A DNA stretch of 64,000 nucleotides from Mayfieldus sp963772265 (GTDB lineage Bacteria; Actinomycetota; Thermoleophilia; Solirubrobacterales; 70-9), in NCBI GenBank assembly GCA_963772265.1, contig CAVYWS010000002.1:310001-374000 (forward strand), in the 5' to 3' direction. The notes beneath the pieces are model-generated. The model had not been told where the DNA came from. It was given only the letters and a program-made list of their open reading frames with translations, and did no database searches. The translations under genes and the position numbers were made by a program. Below are positions 45,189-53,562 of the stretch, piece after piece; the stretch's first letter is position 1, and every line of letters begins with the position of its first letter.

Positions 45189-46964
45189 GTGCTCACTCGC
45201 AGACAGCTCCTGAGACGTGGCGCGGCCGGCGGCGCCGGTCTCGTGGCCTCGCGTGCGCTGCTCGCCGGGCCGGCGCTCGCTGCCCCGTCCGTGGCGACAC
45301 GCCTTAGACCGTACGTCGATCCCATGCCGCTGTTGGTCGACAACGCGATCGACGCGACCGGCGGGGGCGCGGTGAACCTGAGCGCGGCCCTGATCTCTCG
45401 AAAGGTTCACCGGGATCTTCCGCCGACCACGCTGTTCGGCTACCTGCGCTCCGGTGGCCCGGGCACGAGCGATCCGCTCGCGTCGTACCTCGGCCCGGCA
45501 ATCGTGGCCAAGAGCGGCGTCCCGATCTCGGTCAACTACCGCAACAACCTGGCGCGTGACGACTACCTGCGCGTCTTCACGAACGGTGGAAGCAGCTACC
45601 TCCAGTTCCCGCCCGCCCCCGAGGTGCGGATCCTGACCCACCTGCACGGGGCATTCGTCGCTGGGGACGACGACGGCAATCCGTACGCGCAGCCCGATGC
45701 CTTCGCGTCCGGGAGCACGCAGTCGGTCAAGTACCCCAACGAGCAGCCTGCAGCGCTGAGCTGGTACCACGACCACTACGTGGGCGACACGCGCATGAAC
45801 GTCGTCGCCGGGCTTGCCGCCGCCTACCTGCTTCGCGACGGCTTCGACACCGGCAGCAATCCGCTCCTTCCAGGGCCGATCGGCGACTACGAGCTGCCGA
45901 TCGTGGTCCAGGACCGCCAGTTCAACGCCAATGGCTCGCTCCTCTACCCGGTTGAGGATGCCGACAGCAACGGCCCCTGGATTGGCGAGTACTTTGGCGA
46001 CACCATGCTGGTGAACGGCAAGATCTGGCCCGATCTCGTCGTCGAGCCGGCCGTCTACCGGTTCCGGGTCTTGAATGGCTGCAACGCCCGGATCCTCAAC
46101 CTCAACATCAGCGGCGTCCCGATGTACATCATCGGCGCGGAGGCAGGGCTCTTGCCAAACAACCCGGCTCCCACCGACAAGCTCTTGATGGCACCGGCCG
46201 AACGCTTCGACGTGATCTGCGATTTCCGTGGTCTCGCCGGGAAGACGGTGTTCATGACGAACACCCACCCGCCGGCTCCGGTCGTCACACCGGCACCGCC
46301 ACTGACCAAGGCGATGCGGATTCGCGTCAAGCACACGGCTTCGAGTGGCGCGCCGATGAGCGTACCCGCCGCAGGCTCGCTACCGGCGAACCCTGACCTC
46401 GATGCGCTGGTGAGCCTCGGACCACCCCTGCTGAGCGGCGGCTCCGTCGCCGGCAGGATGATCACGCTGAACGAGTTCGGCACGGACACTCCGAACTGGA
46501 GGCTGAATCTGAACGGGCGCCCTTACGGCGATCCCAACCCGGTCATTGAGACGCTGAAGTGGAACAGCGTCGAAGACTGGTACTACGTCAACGTGACTGG
46601 GGACACGCATCCGATGCACACCCACCTCTTCACGTTCAAAGTGATGGGGCGCTACAAGTTCGATGCCCGCGGATACGCAGCCGCCTACCCGGGCCAGTTC
46701 GGCGTACCACAGCAGGACGTCTCGACGCTGAAGCCGTTCCTGAAGTCGGGGCTGCTGCCGCCCGCCCCCGGCGAGGCGGGGTTCAAGGAAACCGTCAAGG
46801 CCAACCCGGGCCAGGTCACAGTCGTCCGGGCGAAGTTTGCCCTGCCGAGCACAGCCCTCGACAGCCGGGGACAGCTCGTGACACCGCAGAAGTACGTGCA
46901 CCACTGCCACATCGTGGAGCACGAGGACAACGACATGATGGAACGGTTCGTGGTCCAGCCCTGA
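45189..46964 (+). CDS. Multicopper oxidase (bilirubin oxidase/CotA-like), Tat-exported
   Basis: 591 aa from GTG 45189. The N-terminus is a twin-arginine-type signal (TRRQLLRRGAAGGAGLVASRALLAGPALA). Copper ligands are in four motifs: THLHGAF, WYHDHYVG, HPMHTHLF and HHCHIVEHEDNDMM, covering the type 1 site and the trinuclear cluster. It would oxidise phenolic or metal substrates outside the membrane and reduce O2 to water. The HEDNDMM ending is the form seen in CotA/bilirubin oxidase-like enzymes. It is unbroken by frameshifts. Confidence 0.92.
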   Translation: MLTRRQLLRRGAAGGAGLVASRALLAGPALAAPSVATRLRPYVDPMPLLVDNAIDATGGGAVNLSAALISRKVHRDLPPTTLFGYLRSGGPGTSDPLASYLGPAIVAKSGVPISVNYRNNLARDDYLRVFTNGGSSYLQFPPAPEVRILTHLHGAFVAGDDDGNPYAQPDAFASGSTQSVKYPNEQPAALSWYHDHYVGDTRMNVVAGLAAAYLLRDGFDTGSNPLLPGPIGDYELPIVVQDRQFNANGSLLYPVEDADSNGPWIGEYFGDTMLVNGKIWPDLVVEPAVYRFRVLNGCNARILNLNISGVPMYIIGAEAGLLPNNPAPTDKLLMAPAERFDVICDFRGLAGKTVFMTNTHPPAPVVTPAPPLTKAMRIRVKHTASSGAPMSVPAAGSLPANPDLDALVSLGPPLLSGGSVAGRMITLNEFGTDTPNWRLNLNGRPYGDPNPVIETLKWNSVEDWYYVNVTGDTHPMHTHLFTFKVMGRYKFDARGYAAAYPGQFGVPQQDVSTLKPFLKSGLLPPAPGEAGFKETVKANPGQVTVVRAKFALPSTALDSRGQLVTPQKYVHHCHIVEHEDNDMMERFVVQP

Positions 46965-47435
46965 TCACTTCGGGGGCGCCGCCGGCAGGCGGCTCCTCCG
47001 CTCGCTGTCGAGGTCGACACGCAGCCGTTGTCGGAGGATCGGGGAGCGAGGGGGGATCTCGATCGGGTCCACCCACTGCGATTATCGACCTCGGCGCGAG
47101 GCGCCACTTTGGACGGAGGCGATAGCCAAGGGGTTCCGCGGAACGCTCCCGGTTCGCGCGAAAAGCGGGGAGTTGACCGAACCAGTTCTGCCGTCCAGGG
47201 GTCTTCGTTATCAGGCGTCGCCAGACAGCCCAGCGAGGCGGGCGCGGCCAAATCCATCGCTTAGTCCAGGAGTGTCGATCGGCCTCAGCCGCTAAAGGAC
47301 TCGGGGCCGGAGCGGCCCCACGCCACGAATATGGCCAGCAGCAGATCAAGGGCACTATGTCGAGAAGCTCTGACGGGCTCCGCTCACCAGGTAAAGGGCC
47401 GCGATAGACACGGCCCACGACGCCAGGAGGACAAC
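46965..47435 (+). other. Intergenic stretch without a recognisable gene
   Basis: 471 nt between the oxidase and the VOC gene. Open frames here lack codon-position bias and binding sites. The only structure seen is a short hairpin GGGGCC-N5-GGCCCC at 47303-47319 without a U tract. Confidence 0.5.
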
Positions 47436-47873
47436 ATGATTCAGCGAATGGACAACGTGCTCATCGTCGTCGAGGACCTCGAGGCTGCCAAAGCGTTCTT
47501 CGCCGAGCTCGGTATGGAGCTGGAAGGCGAGACGACGGTCGAGGGGCCTTGGGTGGACCAGACCGTCGGGCTCAACGGCGTCCGTGCCGACATCAGCATG
47601 ATGCGGACCCCGGACGGGCACGGCCGGGTCGAGCTGTCGAGGTTCCACACGCCGCCGGCGGTCAGAGCCGAGCCGGAAAGCGCGCCGGCGAACACGCTGG
47701 GCATGCGTCGCATCATGTTCACTGTCGACGACGTCGACGACGTCGTTGCCCGCCTGCGCAGCCACGGTGCCGAACTCGTCGGCGAGATCGCGCAGTACGA
47801 GGACGTCTACCGGGTCTGCTTCGTGCGTGGCCCCGAGAGCATCATCATCGGGCTGTCCGAGCAGCTCAGCTGA
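47436..47873 (+). CDS. VOC-family (glyoxalase/bleomycin-resistance) protein
   Basis: 145 aa; CAGGAGGA precedes ATG 47436. Typical single-protein VOC architecture with two beta-alpha-beta-beta-beta modules: MDNVLIVVEDLEAAKAFFAELGMELEGE, then MRRIMFTVDDVDDVVARLRSHGAELVGEI and VCFVRGPESIIIGLSEQ. The metal-ligand pattern is incomplete (Asn in place of the usual first His), as in binding-only members. Substrate unknown. Confidence 0.88.
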   Translation: MIQRMDNVLIVVEDLEAAKAFFAELGMELEGETTVEGPWVDQTVGLNGVRADISMMRTPDGHGRVELSRFHTPPAVRAEPESAPANTLGMRRIMFTVDDVDDVVARLRSHGAELVGEIAQYEDVYRVCFVRGPESIIIGLSEQLS

Positions 47874-47957
47874 AGCTCCATGGGTGCGGCCGCGGGAGGC
47901 CTCGGCCGGGCGCTCCTCCCTTGCGCGAGAAACAGCTGTCCTCGCATGCCTGGGGCG

Positions 47958-48084
47958 TGCGTCGCCAAATCGGATCGGCGGCCCGATATGTCTTTCCCAG
48001 CGACGCACCGCGGATCGTGGAGAGACGGCGCTGGCTTGTGACGAAGGTCGGGCTGAACCCAGTCCCAACTCCCCTTTCACGCGA
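47958..48084. repeat. Dispersed repeat family, copy A
   Basis: Shares 25 nt exactly with copy B around ATCGGATCGGCGGCCCGATA, and about 80-85% identity by eye with copy C through TTTCACGCGA. It contains a short dyad around the GGCCCGATAT block and a second, GTCTTTCC...GGAGAGAC. It fills most of the gap between the VOC gene and the kinase-like gene. Confidence 0.75.
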
Positions 48085-48180
48085 AACCAACACTCGGGGA
48101 ACGAACGCCGATAATTCCCCTCGCATGGGTGTTGCGGTACAGGCAGATCGGTGCCGGGGCTTGATTGGCGGCGCTCCATG

Positions 48181-49080
48181 TCAGCCCGCGCGCCCTTCGC
48201 GCCAGAGCGCCAGACTGGCTGCCGCCCGCATCATGGCCCGCGGTCGGCGTCGGCCCTCGAACGCCTGCCAGACAACCTCGTACAGAGCGTGCGCCTCGAG
48301 GAACGCCTCTAAGCCTTCAACGCCCGGGTCGCCGTAGGCAGCGAGTAGCTCTTCTAGAAACCTCGCGCTCTGCCCGCGAGCCCTGGCACTCGTCACGAGC
48401 CCGGAGATGTCCCACGCGACCGGCCCGGCGCATACGTCCTCGAGATCGTTCCAGACCAGCCCGCTCTCGGTGCGCAGCAGATTCGACACTGAGGCGTCGC
48501 CATGAAGAGCCTGAGCCGGCAGTGAGCTCTCGAAGACCGCTGGGGTCAGTGCGTCCAGCCTGAAGCGAAGCCAGTCGATGTCCTGCCGCGTCAACGAGGG
48601 CGATGGACGCAGCTCGGCTAGCAGGCGCTCGAGCCAGTCCCGCGTTTCGCTGAGCGGTGCCAGGTCATCCGGGAAGTCAGCGAGCGCAGCATGCAGTCGC
48701 CGCAGCGAACGGCCGAGTTCCCGTGGCTCCGGCGGCGGAGCCTGCGCGTTGTGTGGGACGAACTTCCACAGCGTCATCCACAACCCGTCTTGCTCGTAGG
48801 GACCCGGCGGCAGGATGTCGCTGGGCGGAACCACCAAGTCACTCCGCTCGGCCACGAAGACACCGACGGCTACCTCGCGTGCCAGCCATTGCTCGACGTC
48901 ATCGTGCAAGACCGCGGTTCCGGTCATCACCCGTGCCACAACCGGCGCGGGCTTCAGATGCACCAGTACGTTGCTGCCCGCCGCAATCCGCACTGCTTGG
49001 TCGCAGGCCACACCGTGCTCACGGGCCACTGTCTGCGCGGCCGCGAGCGAGGAGGCTTCGCGGGTCTTGTCGGTCGTCAC
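48181..49080 (-). CDS. Aminoglycoside phosphotransferase (APH)-family kinase-like protein
   Basis: 299 aa. The C-lobe holds the APH catalytic loop LHGDASVSNLL (Brenner motif, Asp near residue 193) and the DFG-like acidic segment VWNDLEDVCAGPVAWDIS. The N-lobe is compact (RIAAGSNVLVHLKPAPVVARVM), and WKFVPHNAQ is the hinge. Such proteins phosphorylate small hydroxylated molecules; aminoglycoside resistance is not implied. Start GTG 49080. No ribosome binding site is obvious. Confidence 0.85.
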   Translation of the reverse strand: MTTDKTREASSLAAAQTVAREHGVACDQAVRIAAGSNVLVHLKPAPVVARVMTGTAVLHDDVEQWLAREVAVGVFVAERSDLVVPPSDILPPGPYEQDGLWMTLWKFVPHNAQAPPPEPRELGRSLRRLHAALADFPDDLAPLSETRDWLERLLAELRPSPSLTRQDIDWLRFRLDALTPAVFESSLPAQALHGDASVSNLLRTESGLVWNDLEDVCAGPVAWDISGLVTSARARGQSARFLEELLAAYGDPGVEGLEAFLEAHALYEVVWQAFEGRRRPRAMMRAAASLALWREGRAG

Positions 49081-49192
49081 TGCGGCAGAAACGCCCAGGG
49101 TGAGTGGCGCGTCATCAGCATCGGACGGTTGGTCGGTGGCTGACAGCGTCCGCGATTATCCCGCTTGACGCTCCGGCGACGGGCGCTGGCTG

Positions 49193-49420
49193 TTGCTTGA
49201 GGTGCGCTCCCGACGGATCGATGGTGTCCCCGTCCACACGCTCTCGCCGCTCACGCTCCTTCAGATGAGGGCGGGAGCGATGGCCACGGGCGAGTTCGGT
49301 GACCCCAGGCAGAAAGACGTGGCCCGTCAGACTCACCCGATCGAGGTTTGGCGAGGCTTGAGCCGCACGGATCACAGCGATCTCGCCGAGTTAAACGACG
49401 CGCTCGGGTCTTACACCTAG
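49193..49420 (+). pseudogene. Possible C-terminal fragment of a nucleotidyltransferase-like protein
   Basis: 75 codons: RRIDGVPVHTLSPLTLLQMRAGAMATGEFGDPRQKDVARQ resembles the C-terminal half of small nucleotidyltransferase-fold proteins (VDGVPV-x-T-L-x-PL-x-L-x-QMRAG). No catalytic N-terminal GS...D-x-D motif is found upstream, where the kinase-like gene starts, so this is either a remnant or a spurious frame. Its end overlaps the neighbouring gene's stop. Confidence 0.35.
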
Positions 49421-50208
49421 GGCGGAGCGGGAGCCGCCGGCGGTTTCTGCATCGACTCGAGCTGGTTGACGAGGACCGTGTCGGGGACCTCGATGATCCC
49501 CCGCGTCGGCCGGTCGAGGTCCGCCGTGACCAGCAGCAGGAAGGCGACCAGGACCGATGCCAGCGAGACGGCGAGGATCCCCCTGCCGATGATCGACAGA
49601 TAGGTCGCGAGGAGACCGAGGGCGAGCGCGGCACCGAAGAGCTCGAGCAGCAGCACCGAGCTCGGCACCCTGTTGTTGAGGCCGGCGACCCGCGAGGTCT
49701 GGGCGTCGATCATCTCGTTCAGCGTCTCGACGTAGAGCCGCGGTGCGCTCGCCTGCGGCGAGGCTTCGAGAGCGTCGCCGGCGAGCGCCCAGAGCTCTCG
49801 CTGAAGCATCTCCTCGCGCGCGGCAGCGGCGTCCTCTTCCGCGCTTCCAGGCCTCCGATCAGAGAGGCGGACCGCGCTTTGCGTGTAGCGGGTCAGAAGA
49901 TCGAGCGAGCGGCTGCGGATCGGTTCGTCGAGCGTCTGGGCCCGCAAGAAGGTCGTCCCGATTGCGTTTGCCTCCTCGACGATCGTCGTCCGGCGATCCT
50001 CGTAACGCGACAGTGCCAGGGAGAGGCCGAAGGCGAGCAGCAGGCCGACGAGACCGAGGAGGGCGGCCTGGAGGACGCCGAAGGGCTCGCTGAGGCTCTC
50101 CGACAGGTGCCTGACTCGGTGACCAAGAAAGATCCCGAGGCCCGTCGCCCCGAGGATGAATCCGAAGATCACGACCGCGAGGACGGAGTTAGGGACGTCG
50201 AAGAGCAT
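49417..50208 (-). CDS. DUF4239-like membrane protein
   Basis: 263 aa from ATG 50208 (seven codons inside the longest frame). Two N-terminal helices (VLAVVIFGFILGATGLGIFLG; ALLGLVGLLLAFGLSLALSRYEDRR), a soluble helical middle with NAIGTTFLRAQTL, and two C-terminal helices (ELFGAALALGLLATYLSI; LAVSLASVLVAFLLLVTADLDRPTRGII). The EANAIGT and D-RP-RG-I/L motifs are characteristic of DUF4239, a bestrophin-like family. Function unknown. Confidence 0.8.
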   Translation of the reverse strand: MLFDVPNSVLAVVIFGFILGATGLGIFLGHRVRHLSESLSEPFGVLQAALLGLVGLLLAFGLSLALSRYEDRRTTIVEEANAIGTTFLRAQTLDEPIRSRSLDLLTRYTQSAVRLSDRRPGSAEEDAAAAREEMLQRELWALAGDALEASPQASAPRLYVETLNEMIDAQTSRVAGLNNRVPSSVLLLELFGAALALGLLATYLSIIGRGILAVSLASVLVAFLLLVTADLDRPTRGIIEVPDTVLVNQLESMQKPPAAPAPP

Positions 50209-50320
50209 CGCGCTCGAAGGTAGGCGCACACTCGGACGCCTGTGGTCGGGGCCCGATCACGCGCTTGCAATAACGCGGAAGCGTCGTAGTCGCTAGCGGC
50301 AGCCCTAAGGCCGGGATTCG

Positions 50321-50424
50321 TGCGTCGCCCGAATATCGGATCGGCGGCCCGATATGTCTCTCCGAGCGACGCCCTGCGGATCGTTGAGCGCCGACGGTGG
50401 CCCGTCAAGAAGGCGGCCTGAGCC
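50321..50424. repeat. Dispersed repeat family, copy B
   Basis: Shares a 27-nt exact block with copy C starting GGCCCGATATGTCTCTCC, and 25 nt with copy A. Internal dyad ATATCGG (50333-50339) / CCGATAT (50349-50355). Ends 11 nt before the start of the following VOC gene, so it forms that gene's leader or promoter region. Confidence 0.75.
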
Positions 50425-50435
50425 GTAGTCTCGGC

Positions 50436-51176
50436 GTGGTGTTCGACCACGTCGGAATCGCCGTCTCGGACCTCGCCGCGTCCGAGCGGTTCTACCGCAC
50501 AGTCCTCTCCGTGCTCGGGGTCGAGCCCAGCCACGCGGACGCCGAGCTCGTCGAGTGGGAGGACTGGGACATCGGGCCCACGGACCGCGAGCACCCCTTG
50601 ACCCGCGGCCTGCACGTCGGGTTCCGGGCGCCGAACCGCGCGGCCGTGGACGCCTTCTGGCAGGCGGGGATCGACGCCGGGTACCGCGACGACGGCGCGC
50701 CCGGGCCGCGCGCGGAGTACGGGCCCGACTACTACGGCGGGTTCCTGCTCGACCCGGACGGCAACAGCGCCGAGGCCGTGCACGGCGAGCGGGCGGGCCC
50801 CGTGCCCGACGGCCGCGTCGACCACCTGTGGATTCGCGTCGCCGACCTCGCGGCGTCCAAGCGCTTCTACACGACCATCGCGCCCCACGCCGGGATCCGG
50901 CTGGGGGACGACGAGCCGGGCCGCGTGCAGTTCAGGGGCGAGGACTACAGCTTCTCGCTGATCGACGACGAGCGCCCGCTCACGGAGCACGTCCACCTCG
51001 CGTTCCCGGCCCGCGAGGACGCCACGGTGCGCGCGTTCCACGCCGCCGCGCTCGCCGCCGGCCACGAGGATCACGGCGCTCCGGGGGAGCGCGCCGTGTA
51101 CCACCCGGGCTACTACGGCGCGTTCGTCCTGGACCCCGACGGGCACAACGTCGAAGTCGTCAACCACAACCGCTGA
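50436..51176 (+). CDS. Two-domain VOC-family protein
   Basis: 246 aa from GTG 50436, where the first domain begins directly (VVFDHVGIAVSDLAASERFY). A second, homologous domain starts near residue 126 (VDHLWIRVADLAASKRFYTTIAPHAGI). Both domains end with the same pattern, YYGGFLLDPDGNSAEAV and YYGAFVLDPDGHNVEVV, so the gene arose by internal duplication. Metal-ligand His and Glu positions are present in both halves. Substrate unknown. Confidence 0.87.
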   Translation: MVFDHVGIAVSDLAASERFYRTVLSVLGVEPSHADAELVEWEDWDIGPTDREHPLTRGLHVGFRAPNRAAVDAFWQAGIDAGYRDDGAPGPRAEYGPDYYGGFLLDPDGNSAEAVHGERAGPVPDGRVDHLWIRVADLAASKRFYTTIAPHAGIRLGDDEPGRVQFRGEDYSFSLIDDERPLTEHVHLAFPAREDATVRAFHAAALAAGHEDHGAPGERAVYHPGYYGAFVLDPDGHNVEVVNHNR

Positions 51177-51195
51177 GCGATGACCGACGCCGCCG

Positions 51196-51798
51196 TCATG
51201 TTGCGTACTCCGGGCGCCCGGCCGGCCGGTAGACCTGGAGCGTTATGCCCTTCGGGAATGCTCGCGAGTCGACCAGGTCAAGCGCTATGTCCGGTCCGGT
51301 GTCGGGGAACAGCCGGATGCCCTGGCCGACGACAACCGGGACGATGAGCAGGTTCATCTCGTCGACGAGCTCGTTATCGAGCAGCCACCGGGTCAGGGTG
51401 CCGCTGCCGTGCACCTGCAGCTCACCCCCCGGCCTGGCCTTCAGCTCGCTGATGTCCGCCGCGAGGTCACCGGAGAGGACGGTCGTGTCCCCCCATTGCG
51501 GGTCGGTGAGCGTGGTCGATGCGACGAACTTGGGCTGCCTGTTCAAGGCACCCACGATGGGGTTCTCCAGGTCTTCTCTCACGCCCCAGTAGCCGGCGAA
51601 GAGCTCGTAGGTCCGCCGGCCGAAGAGAAACGCTTCGGCGCGCTGGTAGACCTCGTCGACGAAGGACATGGCCTCGTTGTCGAAGAGCGGCCGGGCCCAT
51701 CCGCCGCGCTCGAATCCGCCGCTGCGGTTCTCATCCCGCGCGCCGTTTCCCTGCACCACTCCGTCGACGGAGACCTGCGTGGTGGTCGTCAGTTTCAT
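51196..51798 (-). CDS. RibD C-terminal/dihydrofolate reductase-like protein
   Basis: 200 aa; AAAAGGAG precedes ATG 51798. MKLTTTTQVSVDGVVQG, FGRRTYELFAGYW, KFVASTTLTDPQWGDTTVL and LQVHGSGTLTRWLLDNELVDEMNLLIVPVVVGQGIRLF are the standard landmarks of the RibD_C/YwjB/YyaP group: a DHFR-fold NADPH-binding protein. True DHFR or riboflavin-pathway activity is not implied. Similar in fold to the gene at 52819. Confidence 0.88.
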   Translation of the reverse strand: MKLTTTTQVSVDGVVQGNGARDENRSGGFERGGWARPLFDNEAMSFVDEVYQRAEAFLFGRRTYELFAGYWGVREDLENPIVGALNRQPKFVASTTLTDPQWGDTTVLSGDLAADISELKARPGGELQVHGSGTLTRWLLDNELVDEMNLLIVPVVVGQGIRLFPDTGPDIALDLVDSRAFPKGITLQVYRPAGRPEYAT

Positions 51799-51994
51799 GT
51801 CGCTCCTTTTCGTCGTCGGTCTCGCTCGATAAGACCGGACGGCGTTCAAGAAATCATCGCCGTCGCAACGCGACGCCGTGATTCAGGCTGGAAGGCGGGG
51901 GCAAGGTCGGGCGGACCAGCCGCCTCGAGGTCACCCGTTGCAACTGGGGTGCCAACCAGATGCAGAAGCGCGCTCTACCCGTTGCCCCTGATGC

Positions 51995-52022
51995 AGGAAA
52001 GCCCTCCATAGAGGGCTTTCCT
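51995..52022. terminator. Perfect 12-bp hairpin, probable intrinsic terminator
   Basis: AGGAAAGCCCTC-CATA-GAGGGCTTTCCT. Located between two convergently useful positions (downstream of the methyltransferase on the minus strand and directly left of repeat copy C). The style matches the tRNA-fMet terminator at 54666. Confidence 0.6.
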
Positions 52023-52034
52023 GGGAGTAGCGGG

Positions 52035-52139
52035 GGCCCGATATGTCTCTCCGAGCGACGCTTTGCACATCGTGGAGAGACGGCGCTGGCCCGCGACGAA
52101 GGCCGCCTGAACCCGGGCCCGACTTCCCCTTTCACGCGA
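52035..52139. repeat. Dispersed repeat family, copy C
   Basis: Left boundary abuts TAGCGGGGG and the hairpin at 51995. Contains the 27-nt block shared with copy B, the stem GTCTCTCC...GGAGAGAC, and the right end TTTCACGCGA shared with copy A. Confidence 0.75.
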
Positions 52140-52259
52140 TTGCAGAAGTGCGATGCGCTCCACGCGAGACGCCTCCTGCTCGTCCCGATCAGCGACGAGA
52201 TTCGCCACGAGGGTGGCTGCTGTTCGCCAGGGAACGCGACACGGTGTTGCGGTCCATGT

Positions 52260-52793
52260 TCATCCGCCCTGGGGCCGCCCCATCGCGCAGACCGCGGGGA
52301 CCGGGCGCAGGTCCTCGACCAGCACCCTGTCGACGGAGAATCCGCCCTCGCGTAGCCGGTCGGCCAGCTCGTTCCCGAGGTCCCGGGCTCGCTCCGGCGC
52401 GGAGTGGCGCGCGTCCCAGAAGATGTAGACGGCCCCATCCCGGGCGAGGTGCTCGCGGACGGCACCGAGCGCCGCCTCCGGCTGCTGCCAGAAGGGAGCG
52501 ACGTTGAAGGCGAAGACCTTGTCGAAGCGCCGATCGCCGAGGTCCGCGTCCTCCAGCGCGATGGCCTCGAGCACAGCCCTGCCCGCGTCGACGTGCTCGC
52601 GGTTCCTCCGCGTGGCCATCTCGATCATCTTCGGCGAGCGGTCGATCGCGGTGATCGTTCCCGTCGTCAGCCTCTCGCAGACCAGGGAGACCGCGACGCC
52701 GTGGCCGCAGCCGACCTCGAGCAGGCGGTCGGCCGGGCGGACCTCCAGAGTGTCGACCGCCCAGACGAACCGCTCCGATGCCTTGCCCGCCAT
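52260..52793 (-). CDS. Class I SAM-dependent methyltransferase
   Basis: 177 aa. Motif I LLEVGCGHGVAVSLVCER, the acidic residue after strand 2 (ITAIDRSPKMIEMA), the strand-4 region FDKVFAFNVAPFW and a shortened C-terminal half. It is at the small end for the family. The substrate is unpredictable. The start is close to TATTGC on the minus strand, overlapping the promoter of the divergent DHFR-like gene. Confidence 0.85.
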   Translation of the reverse strand: MAGKASERFVWAVDTLEVRPADRLLEVGCGHGVAVSLVCERLTTGTITAIDRSPKMIEMATRRNREHVDAGRAVLEAIALEDADLGDRRFDKVFAFNVAPFWQQPEAALGAVREHLARDGAVYIFWDARHSAPERARDLGNELADRLREGGFSVDRVLVEDLRPVPAVCAMGRPQGG

Positions 52794-52803
52794 GCCCCAG
52801 CAA

Positions 52804-52809
52804 TAGCAT
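52804..52809 (+). promoter_or_regulatory. Predicted leaderless -10 box
   Basis: TAGCAT, then 9 nt, then GTG at 52819. The same short gap serves the divergent methyltransferase. Confidence 0.45.
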
Positions 52810-52818
52810 CACGCGCCC

Positions 52819-53392
52819 GTGAAGCCCATGCTGATCTACTCGATGAGCGTCTCGGTGGACGGCTTCATCGCCGACCGCGAGGGCGCGTTCGAGTGGACGG
52901 TCCCTAACGAGGAGCTGTTTCGCTTCCACCTCGCGCAGGTACGCGAGCTCGGCGGCTATCTGTTGCGGCCGCAGGCTCTACGAGACGATGCTGGTGTGGG
53001 AGACGGATCCGTCGATGCGCGACAACGAGCTCGACGCCGCGTTCGCCGACGTCTGGTGCGCGCTCCCGAAGGTTGTCTTCAGCCGCACGCTCGACAGCGT
53101 CCAGGGCAACGCTCGGCTCGCCGAGGCGTCGGTGGCCGAGGAGGCCGCTGCGGCGCTCGACGCGACTGACAAGGACGTCGGAATCGGCGGCGCCGGCCTG
53201 GCTGCGGCGGCGATCGAGCTCGGCCTCGTCGACGAGCTGCGCATGTTCCGCTATCCGGTTGTCGTCGGCGGAGGCACGCCGTTCCTGCCGCCGGTCACCG
53301 AACACGTCGCGCTGGACCTGATCGAGACCAGAACGGTCGGCCCGCGGGTGATCTACGAGCGCTACGGGCGCGCCCGCCATGAGTCGGACTGA
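52819..53392 (+). CDS. RibD C-terminal/dihydrofolate reductase-like protein, one frameshift
   Basis: 190 aa after one repair near 52975 (574 nt, 3n+1). PMLIYSMSVSVDGFIADREGAFEW, then LYETMLVWE, then VVFSRTLDSVQGNARLAE, GIGGAGLAAAAIELGLVDELRMFRYPVVVGGGTPFLPP. The landmarks match the same family as 51196-51798 but the two are diverged in sequence. NADPH binding is expected through the GGAGLA segment. Confidence 0.83.
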
Positions 53393-53562
53393 TACGGGAC
53401 ACCGGTTCTCCTGCGCAAAGGCGATCGTCAAAGCCCGCCGCTATCCGGCTCTCGCCCTGGACGACTAAGGAAGAGTCTCGTCCAGTGACGACCCACTGTC
53501 GCTTTGCGCGATGACCAGCAGCGCGTCGGTCGCACGTAAAGTCGTAGCGAGTGGCGCCGGGC

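Noticed and set aside
47866..52465. A conserved peptide encoded by the repeats (frame reading ...SERHIGPP...)
   Set aside because: Copy B has an in-frame stop, the frames run antisense into neighbouring genes, and two alternative frames are equally conserved, as expected for conserved non-coding DNA.
47436..53392. Integron cassette array: small unrelated genes separated by a repeated element
   Set aside because: The repeats carry no GTTRRRY core or paired attC simple sites that I can see, gene orientations are mixed, and no integron integrase is present.
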